45,450 nt of DNA from an uncultured Alistipes sp. (GTDB lineage: Bacteria > Bacteroidota > Bacteroidia > Bacteroidales > Rikenellaceae): positions 1-45,450 of the forward strand of contig CALUII010000013.1 of the NCBI GenBank assembly GCA_944320665.1. The letters are read 5' to 3'. The position numbers and the translations under genes were made by a program. How positions within the stretch are numbered: the stretch's first letter is position 1; each line of letters starts with the position of its first letter. This document shows, one piece after another, positions 16,769 through 25,716 of this stretch. The notes under the pieces were generated by a model. That model was given only the letters and a program-made list of their open reading frames with translations, had not been told where the DNA came from and did no database searches.

Positions 16769-17920
16769 ATGAATAAACAGATGCTATGTGCCGCCGTGGT
16801 CATGACCTCCCTGCTGGGAGCATGCCAGTCCACGCGCGTCAAGATCGACGGACGGTTCGTGGGCAACGACGCCCGGATTGTATATCTCGAACAGGTGACC
16901 CCGCTGGCCCAGACGATTGTCGATTCGGTGGCACTCGACGAGGCCGGAAATTACCGCTTCGACCTGAAGGAGGCCCCGCAGACCCCCATGTTGTACAACG
17001 TGATCTTCGGCGGCGAACGCATTCCGCTGCTGCTCGAGGGGGGCGACCGCGTGACGGTCAGCTCGGTGGGCAACGTCGTGCGCAACTATACGGTCGAAGG
17101 GTCCGACGAATCGGAACTGTTGCGGCAATTCTATCAGAAGTATGTGGCCGGTGCCCAGCGTCTCGACGAGATCGTGGCCGCCTACACGGCCCCGGATCTG
17201 GATGAGGAGACCCGCAGGCAGTTGGCCCGCGAATATACGGACGAATACTACGGCATCCGTCGCGAACAGTTGCGCTTCATCATCGAGCACAAGGACCGCA
17301 TTGCAGCCGTTTATGCCCTGTCGCAGCGCCTGCCGGGGGACAGCTATCTGTTCAATGGCGACAGCGACGTGGTCTATTACCGTGCGGTGGCCGAGGCCCT
17401 CGAGCAGAGCTATCCCCATTCGCCCTATCTGGCGGGACTCAATGCCGAGATCGCCAACATGGATGCACGCATCAAACTCTCGTCGCAGATCGCCGAAACG
17501 GGATTCCCCGATCTGGAGATGAGCGACATGTACGGCAAGCGGATCCGTCTGTCGTCGCTGTTGGGCAAGGTGATTCTGCTCGAATTCTGGTCGGCCGAAC
17601 TCGGCACGGGAAATGCCCTCAATGCCGAGTTGAAGCAGCTCTACGACAAATATTCGCGCACGGGGGCCGGATTCGAGGTCTATCAGGTGGCGATCGATAC
17701 GTCGAAACCCATCTGGATCAATGCCGTGCAGAGCCAGGCCCTGCCCTGGATCTCGGTGAGTGACCTGCGCGGTCAGGCGTCGCCGGCCGTGGGCCTCTAC
17801 AACATCACCAAACTGCCGACCAACTTCCTCATCGATCGTGAGGGTACGGTCGTCGCGCGCGACATCTACGGCAAAAGCCTCGAACAGAAACTCGACGAAC
17901 TGACGCGCAGCGGCAAATGA
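16769..17920 (+). CDS. DUF4369 plus thioredoxin-like lipoprotein lacking CxxC
   Basis: A 383-residue lipoprotein (signal MNKQMLCAAVVMTSLLGAC, lipidated Cys19). Residues about 22-115 resemble DUF4369, the N-terminal domain common in Bacteroidetes TlpA-like proteins (VKIDGRFVGNDARIVYLEQV). A helical middle region follows, then a redoxin fold from about 250 (DLEMSDMYGKRIRLSSLLGK). Where the family normally has W-C-x-x-C this one has FWSAELGTGN, so both redox cysteines are absent; the cis-Pro region KLPTNFLIDREG is kept. It is probably a non-catalytic, periplasm- or surface-facing member. Its stop overlaps the lpxH start (ATGA), suggesting co-transcription. Confidence 0.82.
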   Translation: MNKQMLCAAVVMTSLLGACQSTRVKIDGRFVGNDARIVYLEQVTPLAQTIVDSVALDEAGNYRFDLKEAPQTPMLYNVIFGGERIPLLLEGGDRVTVSSVGNVVRNYTVEGSDESELLRQFYQKYVAGAQRLDEIVAAYTAPDLDEETRRQLAREYTDEYYGIRREQLRFIIEHKDRIAAVYALSQRLPGDSYLFNGDSDVVYYRAVAEALEQSYPHSPYLAGLNAEIANMDARIKLSSQIAETGFPDLEMSDMYGKRIRLSSLLGKVILLEFWSAELGTGNALNAELKQLYDKYSRTGAGFEVYQVAIDTSKPIWINAVQSQALPWISVSDLRGQASPAVGLYNITKLPTNFLIDREGTVVARDIYGKSLEQKLDELTRSGK

Positions 17921-18657
17921 TCTATTTCGCATCGGATATCCACCTGGGCGGTGGCGACGCACGGCAGGCACGGGAGGTCGAACGCCGCTTCCTCGGGTGG
18001 CTGGACCGGGTGGCCCGCGATGCCGAGGCGATCTTTCTCGTGGGAGACATCTTCGACTTCTGGTTCGAATACCGCGAGGTGGTCCCCAAGGGGTTCGTGC
18101 GGGTGCTGGGCCGGTTGGCCGAACTGTCGGACCGCGGCGTGCGCGTGGTCTTCTTCACGGGCAACCACGACATGTGGGTCGGCGACTACCTCACGCGCGA
18201 ATGCGGCATGGAGGTCTATACGGAACCCCAGGTGATGACGCTTGCCGGCAAACGGATCTTCATTGCCCACGGTGACAACATGAACATCGACGACCAGCCG
18301 GCGCTGCGCTTTATGAACCGCGTCTTCCGTTCGCGGACGCTGCGGTGGCTGTTTTCGTGGCTGGTCCATCCCGACTGGGCCATGCGTTTCGGGCACTGGT
18401 GGAGCGGCTCGTCGCGCAAGAAACACAACCTGGAGGGGGGATTCGATGCCTCGCTTACCGAACCGCTCATCGCCTATGCACGTGAGTACGCCCGTCTGCA
18501 TGCGGGCGAGATCGACTACTTCGTCTTCGGCCACATGCACTTCCCGCGCGACTACCGCGAGCCCGGTTTGCGGGTGATTCACCTCGGGTGCTGGGAGCGC
18601 GAACCGGCCTATGCCGTACTGGACCCGGCGGGAGTGATGACACTCAAGAAACTCTGA
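17917..18657 (+). CDS. lpxH: UDP-2,3-diacylglucosamine diphosphatase
   Basis: Calcineurin-like metallophosphoesterase of 246 residues, acting in lipid A synthesis by cleaving UDP-2,3-diacylglucosamine to lipid X at the inner face of the membrane. Metal-binding motifs are visible in order: D-x-H (SDIHLGGG, D7/H9), GDIFDFWFE, GNHD(MW), a histidine in FIAHGDNMNIDD, and GHMHFP. The GDIFDFW motif is typical of LpxH rather than generic phosphoesterases. It overlaps the preceding lipoprotein gene by four bases and lies six bases before thyA. Confidence 0.9.
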   Translation: MIYFASDIHLGGGDARQAREVERRFLGWLDRVARDAEAIFLVGDIFDFWFEYREVVPKGFVRVLGRLAELSDRGVRVVFFTGNHDMWVGDYLTRECGMEVYTEPQVMTLAGKRIFIAHGDNMNIDDQPALRFMNRVFRSRTLRWLFSWLVHPDWAMRFGHWWSGSSRKKHNLEGGFDASLTEPLIAYAREYARLHAGEIDYFVFGHMHFPRDYREPGLRVIHLGCWEREPAYAVLDPAGVMTLKKL

Positions 18658-18663
18658 TGCACC

Positions 18664-19563
18664 ATGAAACAATACCTCGACCTGCTGCGCCGGATTATGG
18701 ACGAAGGCGTCGTGAAGAGCGACCGCACGGGTACCGGCACGAAGAGCGTCTTCGGACACCAGATGCGTTTCGATCTGCGCGACGGCTTCCCGCTGCTCAC
18801 CACGAAGCGGGTCTTCCTCAAGGGGGTGATCCACGAATTGCTGTGGTTCCTGGCCGGCGATACGAACATCCGCTACCTTGTGGAGCACGGGGTGCATATC
18901 TGGGACAACGATGCCTATCGGTTCTACGGCGAGCGTTGCGCGGCACAGGGGCTTAGGCCTCTGCCGCGTGAGGAGTTTCTGCAGGCCGTAGCGGAGGAGG
19001 CCCCCTCGCCCGTCGCGGCGTATCGATACGGCGACCTGAATCGCGTCTACGGATGCCAGTGGCGCAGTTGGCCGTTGCCCGGCGGCGGGGCGAAGGACCA
19101 GATCTCGGAGGTTGTCGAGACGATCCGCCGCAATCCCGATTCGCGCCGTATGCTGGTCTCGGCCTGGAACGTCGCCGACATCGAATCGATGGCCCTGCCG
19201 CCGTGTCATGTGCTCTTTCAGTTCTACGTCGCGAACGGACGCCTTTCGTGTCAGCTCTACCAGCGCAGTGCCGATACGTTTCTGGGCGTCCCCTTCAACA
19301 TCGCCTCGTACGCCCTGCTCACGATGATGACGGCCCAGGTCTGCGGCCTCGAGCCCGGCGAGTTCATCCATACGTTGGGGGATACGCACCTCTATCTGAA
19401 CCACCTCGACCAGGCTGCCGAGCAGCTCTCCCGTACGCCGCGGCCGCTGCCACGCATGCGGCTCAATCCCGACGTGCGGTCGCTTTTTGATTTTCGTTAC
19501 GAAGACTTCACGCTGGAGGGCTACGACCCCTGGCCGGCCATCAAGGCGCCGATGTCGTTCTGA
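18664..19563 (+). CDS. thyA: Thymidylate synthase
   Basis: Makes dTMP from dUMP with methylene-tetrahydrofolate. Landmarks are [13 protein letters not shown] (phosphate-binding loop), [20 protein letters not shown], the catalytic cysteine C181 in [30 protein letters not shown] and the C-terminal IKAPMSF. At 299 residues it is about 35 longer than the common 264-residue form; the extra length is an insertion around residues 90-125 (small-domain region), the place where the longer L. casei-type enzymes also carry one. folA follows after 150 bases, the usual folate-cycle pairing. Confidence 0.96.
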   Translation: MKQYLDLLRRIMDEGVVKSDRTGTGTKSVFGHQMRFDLRDGFPLLTTKRVFLKGVIHELLWFLAGDTNIRYLVEHGVHIWDNDAYRFYGERCAAQGLRPLPREEFLQAVAEEAPSPVAAYRYGDLNRVYGCQWRSWPLPGGGAKDQISEVVETIRRNPDSRRMLVSAWNVADIESMALPPCHVLFQFYVANGRLSCQLYQRSADTFLGVPFNIASYALLTMMTAQVCGLEPGEFIHTLGDTHLYLNHLDQAAEQLSRTPRPLPRMRLNPDVRSLFDFRYEDFTLEGYDPWPAIKAPMSF

Positions 19564-19712
19564 TGAGGCGGGGGCGACAGGGGGTATCCCCGGAATCCAC
19601 AGCCCGCGTCGGCCGGCCCCGGGAAGCGGCCGGAACGGTACGGAGGGCGCGACCGCTCCCCCGGCTGAGAAAATGGATGAAAACCTTACTAACTTCTTCT
19701 TTATATAGAGAC

Positions 19713-20195
19713 ATGATCAGCATCATCGTAGCCGTGGCCCACAACGGCGTGATCGGCGACAAGAACGCCCTCCTGTGGCACATATCCGAGGACCTCAAGT
19801 ACTTCAAGGGCCTTACTACGGGCCATCCCGTCGTCATGGGGCGTAAGACCTGGGAGTCGATCGGACGCCCGTTGCCCAACCGGACCAATGTGGTCCTCAC
19901 GCGCGAGGCACGCACGTTCGAAGGGGCCCGCACGGCCCATTCGCTCAAGGAGGCGGTGGCGATGTTTGCTCCCGACGAGGAGGTGTTTGTCATCGGCGGG
20001 GCGCAGATCTACGCCGAGGCGCTGCCCGTGGCCGACCGGCTCTACCTGACCCGGGTCGAACACGACTACGAGGGCGATACCCGCTTCCCCGTGTGGAACG
20101 AGCAGGAGTGGCAACTCGTCGCCTCCGAGTCGTTCGCCTGCGGCGCCAAGTTCCCCTATCCCTTTGCGTTCGAACGCTACGAACGCCGCCGCTAA
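19713..20195 (+). CDS. folA: Dihydrofolate reductase
   Basis: NADPH-dependent reduction of dihydrofolate, regenerating the cofactor oxidised by ThyA. The 160-residue product starts MISIIVAVAHNGVIGDKNAL, keeps the substrate-binding acid at position 27 (HISEDLKYFK), the cofactor loop VVMGRKTWESIG, and VFVIGGAQIYAEAL near the C-terminus. The frame is open upstream to 19563 without a plausible start; ATG 19713 fits family length. The 149-base gap from thyA holds a GC-rich imperfect hairpin (around CGGCCGG) but no promoter I can defend. Confidence 0.95.
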   Translation: MISIIVAVAHNGVIGDKNALLWHISEDLKYFKGLTTGHPVVMGRKTWESIGRPLPNRTNVVLTREARTFEGARTAHSLKEAVAMFAPDEEVFVIGGAQIYAEALPVADRLYLTRVEHDYEGDTRFPVWNEQEWQLVASESFACGAKFPYPFAFERYERRR

Positions 20196-20242
20196 TCCCG
20201 AAATTAGGTATTTATACTCCTGCACGTTCGTGCGCGAATCCG

Positions 20243-20250
20243 TACCTTTG
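20243..20250 (+). promoter_or_regulatory. -7 element of the Hdr-like cluster promoter
   Basis: TACCTTTG is a full match to TAnnTTTG; the -33 region is weak. A start near 20257 gives a leader of about 50 bases to ATG 20309. This is the only promoter-like signal I see for the five-gene cluster. Confidence 0.55.
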
Positions 20251-20308
20251 CCCTCGGCAAAAGAACGGATCGTGCGCTCTTTTGCCTTTTTTGAACAGAG
20301 AAACAGGT

Positions 20309-21004
20309 ATGGGAAAGTACTTCGATATGCTGATGGAGGACGTGCGCATGCGCGAGGGATTGAACTCGTGCATGAACTGCGGCGTCTGCACGGGCGTCTG
20401 CCCCGCGGCCGAGTTCTACAACTACGATCCCCGTCAGATCGTGAATATCGTTCAGACGCGCGACGACGAGGCCATCGAACAACTCCTCAAGAGCGATACG
20501 ATCTGGTACTGCGGCGAGTGCATGTCGTGCCGTCCGCGCTGCCCGCGCGGCAATACGCCCGGATATGTGATCCAGGCGCTGCGCACGCTGTCGCAGAAGC
20601 TGGGCTTCTTCGTCGAGAGCGAGAAGGGACGCCAGCAACTGGCCCTGAAGCGCATCATTGGTGACAACATCCTGCGCACGGGCTATTGCATCGTGCCGCG
20701 TCTGGTGAAGCCCGAACTGCATCCCGAACAGGGCCCCGTCTGGCAGTGGGTCTTCGACCACGACAAGGAGGTCTTCGGCCGCTTCACGCCGGTCTACATG
20801 CGTCACGGAGCCGGGGCGCTGCGACGGCTCGATGCCGATTCGCTGGCCGAACTGCACCGCATCTTCGAGGTGAGCGGCGGCTGCGAGATGTTCGACACCA
20901 TCGAGCGCCACTCCGACCGCAAGGCCCGCGAGATGGGATACGACGGCGCCGACAACGACTACATGATGGAGACCTTCACCACCAACAGCAACGAACACTA
21001 TTGA
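20309..21004 (+). CDS. HdrC-like 2x[4Fe-4S] subunit, first gene of Hdr-like cluster
   Basis: A 231-residue cytoplasmic iron-sulfur protein. Two cysteine sets of ferredoxin type are clear: CMNCGVCTGVCP (about residues 22-33) and CGECMSCRPRCP (about 70-81), as in HdrC of heterodisulfide reductase. The C-terminal 120 residues extend beyond typical HdrC and contain no further cysteine motif. The start at 20309 (MGKYFDMLMEDVRMREG) follows the -7 element by about 60 bases. Its TGA shares one base with the next gene's ATG, so HdrC- and HdrB-like subunits are probably made in equal amounts. Confidence 0.85.
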   Translation: MGKYFDMLMEDVRMREGLNSCMNCGVCTGVCPAAEFYNYDPRQIVNIVQTRDDEAIEQLLKSDTIWYCGECMSCRPRCPRGNTPGYVIQALRTLSQKLGFFVESEKGRQQLALKRIIGDNILRTGYCIVPRLVKPELHPEQGPVWQWVFDHDKEVFGRFTPVYMRHGAGALRRLDADSLAELHRIFEVSGGCEMFDTIERHSDRKAREMGYDGADNDYMMETFTTNSNEHY

Positions 21005-22098
21005 TGACCGCCATGAAACGCAGAAGTTGGAGCGATTACCAGAAACAGATCGCCGACGACAAATACTATTATGCCCGCAGCTGCATCCGTCAGAACTTCT
21101 TCCCGGGCAGCGAGAAGGCCTTCCTCGACATCCTGCACAACGACCTGGGGCGAGACGTGCTGGATGATCCGCTGCACTCGTCGTGCACGGGTATCGGCTA
21201 CCATTCGGATATCGTGCCGCTGGAGACGATCATGACGGTCGTGGCGCGTCAGTTTGCGCTGATGACCGAGGCCGGATACGAGAATTTTATCTCGTCGTGC
21301 ATCACCTCGTTCGGTGTCTATACCGAGGTGTTGGCGACGTGGAATGAGTTTCCCGAGACCGAGGAGCGTACGCGCGAATACCTCTACAAGGCTACGGGGC
21401 GTGAGTTCCGCAAGCCGACGAGCCTGGCCCATACGTCGGACATCATGTTCCATTTCCGCGACGAGATCGCCCGCAAGGCCAAGTACCGCCTGGTCAACGC
21501 TCAGACGGGCGAACCGCTCCGCGTCGTGGAGCACATCGGCTGCCACTACGCCAAGATCTTCCCCAAGTCGGGTATCGGCGGTTCGGAGTTCCCCTACGTG
21601 CTGGCCGGCATGATCGAGTCGTGGGGCGGTGAGTGCGTCGACTACCCCGAGCGTCGCCACTGCTGCGGCTTCGGTTTCCGCAACTACCTTGTGCAGGCCA
21701 ACCGCGGCTACTCGATTGCCAATTCGCACAAGAAACTCGAGAGCATGGCCCCCTACAAGCCCGACTTCATCGTGGCCAACTGCCCCGGATGCACCATGTT
21801 CCTCGACAAGTGGCAGTATGCCATTGCCGAGATGGAGGGCACGACCTACGGCGAGAACGGACACGGCATTCCGGTTCTGACCTACGAGGAGATGGCGGGA
21901 CTTGTTCTGGGCTACGATCCCTGGGAGCTCGGAATGCAGATGCACCAGGTCGACGTCGAGCCGCTGCTCGACAAGATGGGCATCAGCTACGACCCGGCGG
22001 CCAAGTACCTCGGCCGCAACGGCAAATACATCGACAAACCGGCGTCGGCCGTGGTGAACTGCTGCCCGACGGATACGGTATACGATATCAGACAGTAA
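21004..22098 (+). CDS. HdrB-like CCG-domain subunit
   Basis: A 364-residue protein resembling HdrB, the subunit that holds the non-cubane iron-sulfur centres reducing disulfides in methanogens. The second CCG module is complete: HIGCHYAKIFP, RHCCGFGFRNY and ANCPGCTMF. The first module is only partly kept, as SSCTGIGYHSD and SSCITSFGVY. A C-terminal NCCPTD adds two more cysteines. There is no signal peptide, so it is cytoplasmic. Organisms of this type do not make coenzyme M or B, so the substrate must be something else; a different disulfide or an electron-relay role are both possible. Confidence 0.82.
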   Translation: MTAMKRRSWSDYQKQIADDKYYYARSCIRQNFFPGSEKAFLDILHNDLGRDVLDDPLHSSCTGIGYHSDIVPLETIMTVVARQFALMTEAGYENFISSCITSFGVYTEVLATWNEFPETEERTREYLYKATGREFRKPTSLAHTSDIMFHFRDEIARKAKYRLVNAQTGEPLRVVEHIGCHYAKIFPKSGIGGSEFPYVLAGMIESWGGECVDYPERRHCCGFGFRNYLVQANRGYSIANSHKKLESMAPYKPDFIVANCPGCTMFLDKWQYAIAEMEGTTYGENGHGIPVLTYEEMAGLVLGYDPWELGMQMHQVDVEPLLDKMGISYDPAAKYLGRNGKYIDKPASAVVNCCPTDTVYDIRQ

Positions 22099-22129
22099 AA
22101 AACCGAGAGAGAACGACGACACAACAGAG

Positions 22130-23134
22130 ATGAAGCGTGTGATTATCATCGGCGGGGGCGTTGCCGGCATGCAGACGGCCCTCCGCCTGGCAGAGGAGGG
22201 GGTCGAGCCCCTCATCGTGGAGAAGGAGGCCGAACTGGGCGGCAAGTTGCGCGGATGGCATCGACTCTTTCCCTCCTTTACGCCGGCATCGGAGGTGCTT
22301 GGCGAACTGCGCAGCCGGGTGGCGCGTCGCGGCATTGAGGTAATGACCTCGACCGAGGTGAAGGCCGTTGAGGCCGGAGCGGTGACGTTGGTCGACGGCC
22401 GTCGGATCGAAGGCGATGCCGTGACGATCTGCTCGGGTTTTGACCTCTTCGATGCCCGCATCAAGGAGGAGTACGGGTACGGCATCTACGACAACGTCTT
22501 CACGTCGGTCGACATCGAGCGCATGCTCAACGAGGGGCGTGTGGCCCGTGCCGACGGGTCACGCCCGCGCCGCATCGCCTTCCTGCACTGCGTCGGCTCG
22601 CGCGACGAGAAGGTGTGTCAGCGCCATTGTTCGCGCGTATGCTGTGTTACGGGCGTGAAACAGGCCATGGAGATGAAGGAGCTCTTTCCGGAGGCCGACG
22701 TCTTCAATTTCTATATGGACATCCGTATGTTCGGCCCCGGATACGAGGAGATGTACCGCGAGGCGCAGCAGCGCTACAACATCCATTTCGTGCGCGGGCG
22801 TATTTCGGAGGCGGCGCCGACGATCGACGGCCGCGTGCAGATCAAGGCCGAGGATACGCTCACGGGCCGTCCGCTGCGCATGAGCGTCGATATGCTCGTG
22901 CTGCTCGTGGGCATGCGTGCCGGCGAGACCAATCCCGCCTACGAGGCGGCGGGCCTCGGACGGCTTGAAAGCGGGTTCATGGCGCCGCGCGACTCGTTCC
23001 TGGGCAACGTGCGGAGCCGTACCGAGGGAATCTTCTATGCCGGTACGGTCACCGCGCCGAAGAATATCGGCGAGACGATCAACGAAGGGTGTGCGGCGGC
23101 GGATGCCGTGTTGGAGTACCTGAAAAAATCGTAA
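22130..23134 (+). CDS. HdrA-like FAD-dependent oxidoreductase subunit
   Basis: A 334-residue flavoprotein. The N-terminus VIIIGGGVAGMQTALRLAE is a dinucleotide-binding fold for FAD, continued by EKEAELGGKLRG. The segment CVGSRDEKVCQRHCSRVCC (about residues 151-169) is the cysteine signature of HdrA and QmoA-type proteins. The C-terminal FYAGTVTAPKNIGETINEG closes the FAD site. It is much shorter than methanogen HdrA because the flanking ferredoxin domains are missing; the small 2x[4Fe-4S] protein encoded next may replace them. Electron bifurcation is possible by analogy but not shown. Confidence 0.83.
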   Translation: MKRVIIIGGGVAGMQTALRLAEEGVEPLIVEKEAELGGKLRGWHRLFPSFTPASEVLGELRSRVARRGIEVMTSTEVKAVEAGAVTLVDGRRIEGDAVTICSGFDLFDARIKEEYGYGIYDNVFTSVDIERMLNEGRVARADGSRPRRIAFLHCVGSRDEKVCQRHCSRVCCVTGVKQAMEMKELFPEADVFNFYMDIRMFGPGYEEMYREAQQRYNIHFVRGRISEAAPTIDGRVQIKAEDTLTGRPLRMSVDMLVLLVGMRAGETNPAYEAAGLGRLESGFMAPRDSFLGNVRSRTEGIFYAGTVTAPKNIGETINEGCAAADAVLEYLKKS

Positions 23135-23141
23135 CGTAGCC

Positions 23142-23474
23142 ATGCCCGTTCATTTCGGATATACGATCAGCAAACCGCGCGCGATTGATATCGACCACAA
23201 CAACCTGCGCAAGAGCGATGAGATCCTGCGCGAGATGCCCGAACTGCAGACCTGTATCGGTTGCGGCGCCTGCACGGCCGTCTGCACGGCCGGAAACCTC
23301 ACGCAGTTCAACTTCCGCAAGGTCCACACGCTCGTGCGCCGCGGCGAATACCAGGGGGCCTATGAGGAGATGAACAAATGCATGCTCTGCGGCAAGTGCC
23401 GTCTGGTCTGCCCGCGCGGGATCAATACGCGCGGTGTGGTGATGCTTATTAAACGTAAACTGGGAGATTTCTGA
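23142..23474 (+). CDS. Small 2x[4Fe-4S] ferredoxin-like subunit (HdrC-like)
   Basis: A 110-residue cytoplasmic protein with two ferredoxin-type cysteine sets, CIGCGACTAVC (about residues 38-48) and CMLCGKCRLVCP (about 80-91). It is separated from its neighbours by only 7 and 4 bases, so it is part of the same transcript. It probably relays electrons between the HdrA-like flavoprotein and the membrane subunit. Two HdrC-like proteins in one cluster is unusual and suggests separate relay positions. Confidence 0.84.
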   Translation: MPVHFGYTISKPRAIDIDHNNLRKSDEILREMPELQTCIGCGACTAVCTAGNLTQFNFRKVHTLVRRGEYQGAYEEMNKCMLCGKCRLVCPRGINTRGVVMLIKRKLGDF

Positions 23475-23478
23475 CACC

Positions 23479-25260
23479 ATGAGTTTCTACGCACCGTTCT
23501 GTCTGCCGTTCATTATCGGCGCCGTCGTGATGTTCGCGACGATTCTCTGGAAGTGGGGCTCGTGGCTCTACCGCTTGCCGCATGCCGACAAGATGCGCAT
23601 CCTGCGCGGTCTGCCCACCACGCGAACCCTTTCGGCCGCATGGGAGGTGGTGCGCGAGTCGCTGCTCCACCGCCGCATCTTCCGCGTCAACCCGCTGCTC
23701 GGATACATGCACATGAGCCTTGCCTTCGGGTGGTTTCTGCTCATAGCCGTCGGATGGATCGAGACGGTGGCCTATCTGGGCTTCCGCTTCGTGCCGCTGC
23801 AGGGGCACGTATTCTTCAAATACTTCGCCACGGGGCTCGAGCACAAGCCGGTCTTCGATTTTCTGATGGATCTGCTGCTGCTCTTCGTCCTTTCGGGCGT
23901 GGCACTGGCCTGGGGCAAGCGCCTCTATTCGCGTGCCATGGGCATGCGCCGCACGACGAAACACGTCCTGGGTGACCGCATCGCCCTGTCGGCCCTGTGG
24001 TTCATCTTCCCGGCACGCCTGGTGGCCGAGAGCCTTACGTGTGCGCTTTACGGCGGCGGGGGATTCCTCACGGGGTCGATCGGTGCGTGGATGGCCGGCC
24101 ACATCGACGCCGGTGTGCTGATCTACCTTGAGAGTGCCGCCTGGTGGATCTATTCGTCGTGCCTCGGGCTCTTCTTCGTGGCGCTGCCCTTCTCGCGCTA
24201 CATGCATATTTTTACCGAGATCCCGCTCATCTTCCTGCGTCACTACGGACTGCGCTCCTCCGAGAAGGAGAGTGCGTACGACCACTTTCAGATCGAGGCC
24301 TGCTCGCGCTGCGGTATCTGCATCGACCCCTGCCAGCTGCAGAGCGTCCTGCAGATCAACGACGTGCAGTCGGTCTATTTTCTGCGCGACCGCCGCTACC
24401 ACTCGCTGCGGCTGCAGACGGCCGACAACTGCCTCATGTGCGGCCGCTGTGCCGAACGTTGCCCCGTGGGGATCGACCTCAATACACTGCGACTGAATTC
24501 GCGTGATACGATGCGCAACGTCCCCGACGAGAAGCGTTACGACTACCTTCAGGGGGTTGACCGCTCGTCGGGTACGGGCAAGGTGGGCTATTTTGCCGGC
24601 TGCATGACACTGCTTACGCCGCGTATCCTGTTGGCCATGGAGCGTATCTTCAAGGCCTCGGGCGAGGAGGTCTGGTGGGCCGACAAGGAGGGGGGCGTAT
24701 GCTGTGGGCGGCCGCTGATGCTTTCGGGAGAGACCGATTCGGCCCTGAAGATGATCCAATACAACACGGAGTTGTTCCGCAAGCACGGCATTACGACCCT
24801 TGTTACGTCGTGCCCGATCTGTCTGCGTGTCTTCCGTGAGGAGTATCGGCTCGACGGCATCGAGGTGCTGCACCATTCGGAGTACCTGTTGCGCCTGATG
24901 CGTTCCGGACGTCTTAATGTGACCCACGGAGCCGAGCGCTTCACCTACCATGATCCGTGCGAGTTGGGCCGTGGCAGCGGCATCTACGATGAGCCGCGCG
25001 CCGTGATCGAGGCAATCGGCGAGTTGCTTGAGCCGGCCGAAACGCGCGAACACGCCCTCTGCTGCGGTTCGTCGGTGGCCAATACCGCTATTTCGGACGG
25101 TCAGCAGTTGCAGTTGGCCCGCTCCGTTGCAGCGGAACTGGATGCTACGGGGGCCTCGACTATTGTGACGGCCTGTCCGCTCTGCAAGAAGGCCATTGCG
25201 CGCGGTACGCAGACCGAGGTGCGTGATTTGGCGGAGATCGTGGCCGAGCATTTGCAGTGA
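23479..25260 (+). CDS. Membrane cytochrome-b-like / HdrD-like fusion subunit
   Basis: A 593-residue fusion. Residues 1-260 hold about six hydrophobic segments with histidines at helix ends (GYMHMSLAFG, GHIDAG, RYMHIFTEIP), a NarI/DsrM-like layout suited to b-heme and quinone binding. Next are two [4Fe-4S] sets, CSRCGICIDPC and CMCGRCAERCP (written CLMCGRCAERCP in full), at about 275-335. Last come two CCG modules: GYFAGC...GVCCGRP...SCPIC and HDPCELGRG...LCCGSS...ACPLC. The order resembles HdrE-HdrD or DsrM-DsrK joined in one chain, and the related membrane Fe-S oxidoreductases proposed to link ETF to menaquinone. It is the likely membrane anchor and quinone-reactive part of the cluster. Confidence 0.83.
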   Translation: MSFYAPFCLPFIIGAVVMFATILWKWGSWLYRLPHADKMRILRGLPTTRTLSAAWEVVRESLLHRRIFRVNPLLGYMHMSLAFGWFLLIAVGWIETVAYLGFRFVPLQGHVFFKYFATGLEHKPVFDFLMDLLLLFVLSGVALAWGKRLYSRAMGMRRTTKHVLGDRIALSALWFIFPARLVAESLTCALYGGGGFLTGSIGAWMAGHIDAGVLIYLESAAWWIYSSCLGLFFVALPFSRYMHIFTEIPLIFLRHYGLRSSEKESAYDHFQIEACSRCGICIDPCQLQSVLQINDVQSVYFLRDRRYHSLRLQTADNCLMCGRCAERCPVGIDLNTLRLNSRDTMRNVPDEKRYDYLQGVDRSSGTGKVGYFAGCMTLLTPRILLAMERIFKASGEEVWWADKEGGVCCGRPLMLSGETDSALKMIQYNTELFRKHGITTLVTSCPICLRVFREEYRLDGIEVLHHSEYLLRLMRSGRLNVTHGAERFTYHDPCELGRGSGIYDEPRAVIEAIGELLEPAETREHALCCGSSVANTAISDGQQLQLARSVAAELDATGASTIVTACPLCKKAIARGTQTEVRDLAEIVAEHLQ

Positions 25261-25451
25261 AGTGTACGGGGGGCTGCGCCGTGTCGTGCGGTAGCTGCAT
25301 GTGTCGTTTGTTTTGTCGTCAGGTGATTGGAGGCGGCGGCGCGCAGCACTCCGCATGTGGTGAGCGAGCGTTTTATTGGTTAAGAGTATTTTGTTTAATG
25401 TGTTGATAGTGCAAAAGTTGCAGTTGTCTGATACTGTTTTTTGAAAAAATA

Positions 25452-25483
25452 TTTGCAAAAACCGGATGTTTGTCTTATCTTTG
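25452..25483 (+). promoter_or_regulatory. Perfect consensus promoter of tRNA-fMet
   Basis: TTTG (25452-25455), a 20-base spacer and TATCTTTG (25476-25483) give a full match to the Bacteroidetes housekeeping consensus. Transcription would start near 25490, about 38 bases before the tRNA. Confidence 0.85.
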
Positions 25484-25527
25484 CACTCGCGAAGGCGCTG
25501 GAAAATCATTCTTTGATCACGATACAG

Positions 25528-25603
25528 CGCGGGATAGAGCAGTTGGCAGCTCGTCGGGCTCATAACCCGGAGGTCGGAGGTTCGAGTCCTCCTCCCGCTA
25601 CCA
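25528..25603 (+). tRNA. Initiator tRNA-fMet (CAT)
   Basis: Cloverleaf with anticodon CAT in loop CTCATAA and three consecutive G-C pairs in the anticodon stem (GGG/CCC), the hallmark of initiators. The acceptor stem begins CGCGGGA and ends TCCCGCT, so the first base pair is a C-T mismatch, again an initiator feature. A is the discriminator and CCA is encoded (25601-25603). Confidence 0.96.
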
Positions 25604-25604
25604 C

Positions 25605-25640
25605 AGCGGACAATTCGCAAGAGTTGTCCGCTTTTTATTT
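25605..25640 (+). terminator. Rho-independent terminator after tRNA-fMet
   Basis: Nine-base-pair stem AGCGGACAA/TTGTCCGCT (25605-25613 with 25624-25632), followed by TTTTATTTT. It begins two bases after the tRNA CCA, so the transcript is monocistronic. Confidence 0.9.
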
Positions 25641-25716
25641 TCCCTCATCCCGCTTGCACGGGCAATTGGTATCGATTTTGCTCCTCGTAGGGTGTCTTTC
25701 TTATAATTCTTCCGTT

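Noticed and set aside
20309-25260. Methanogen-type heterodisulfide reductase or dissimilatory sulfite system
   Set aside because: The building blocks match, but no coenzyme M/B, mvh, dsrAB or aprAB genes are present and the HdrA-like subunit is shortened, so a direct functional transfer of those names is not justified.
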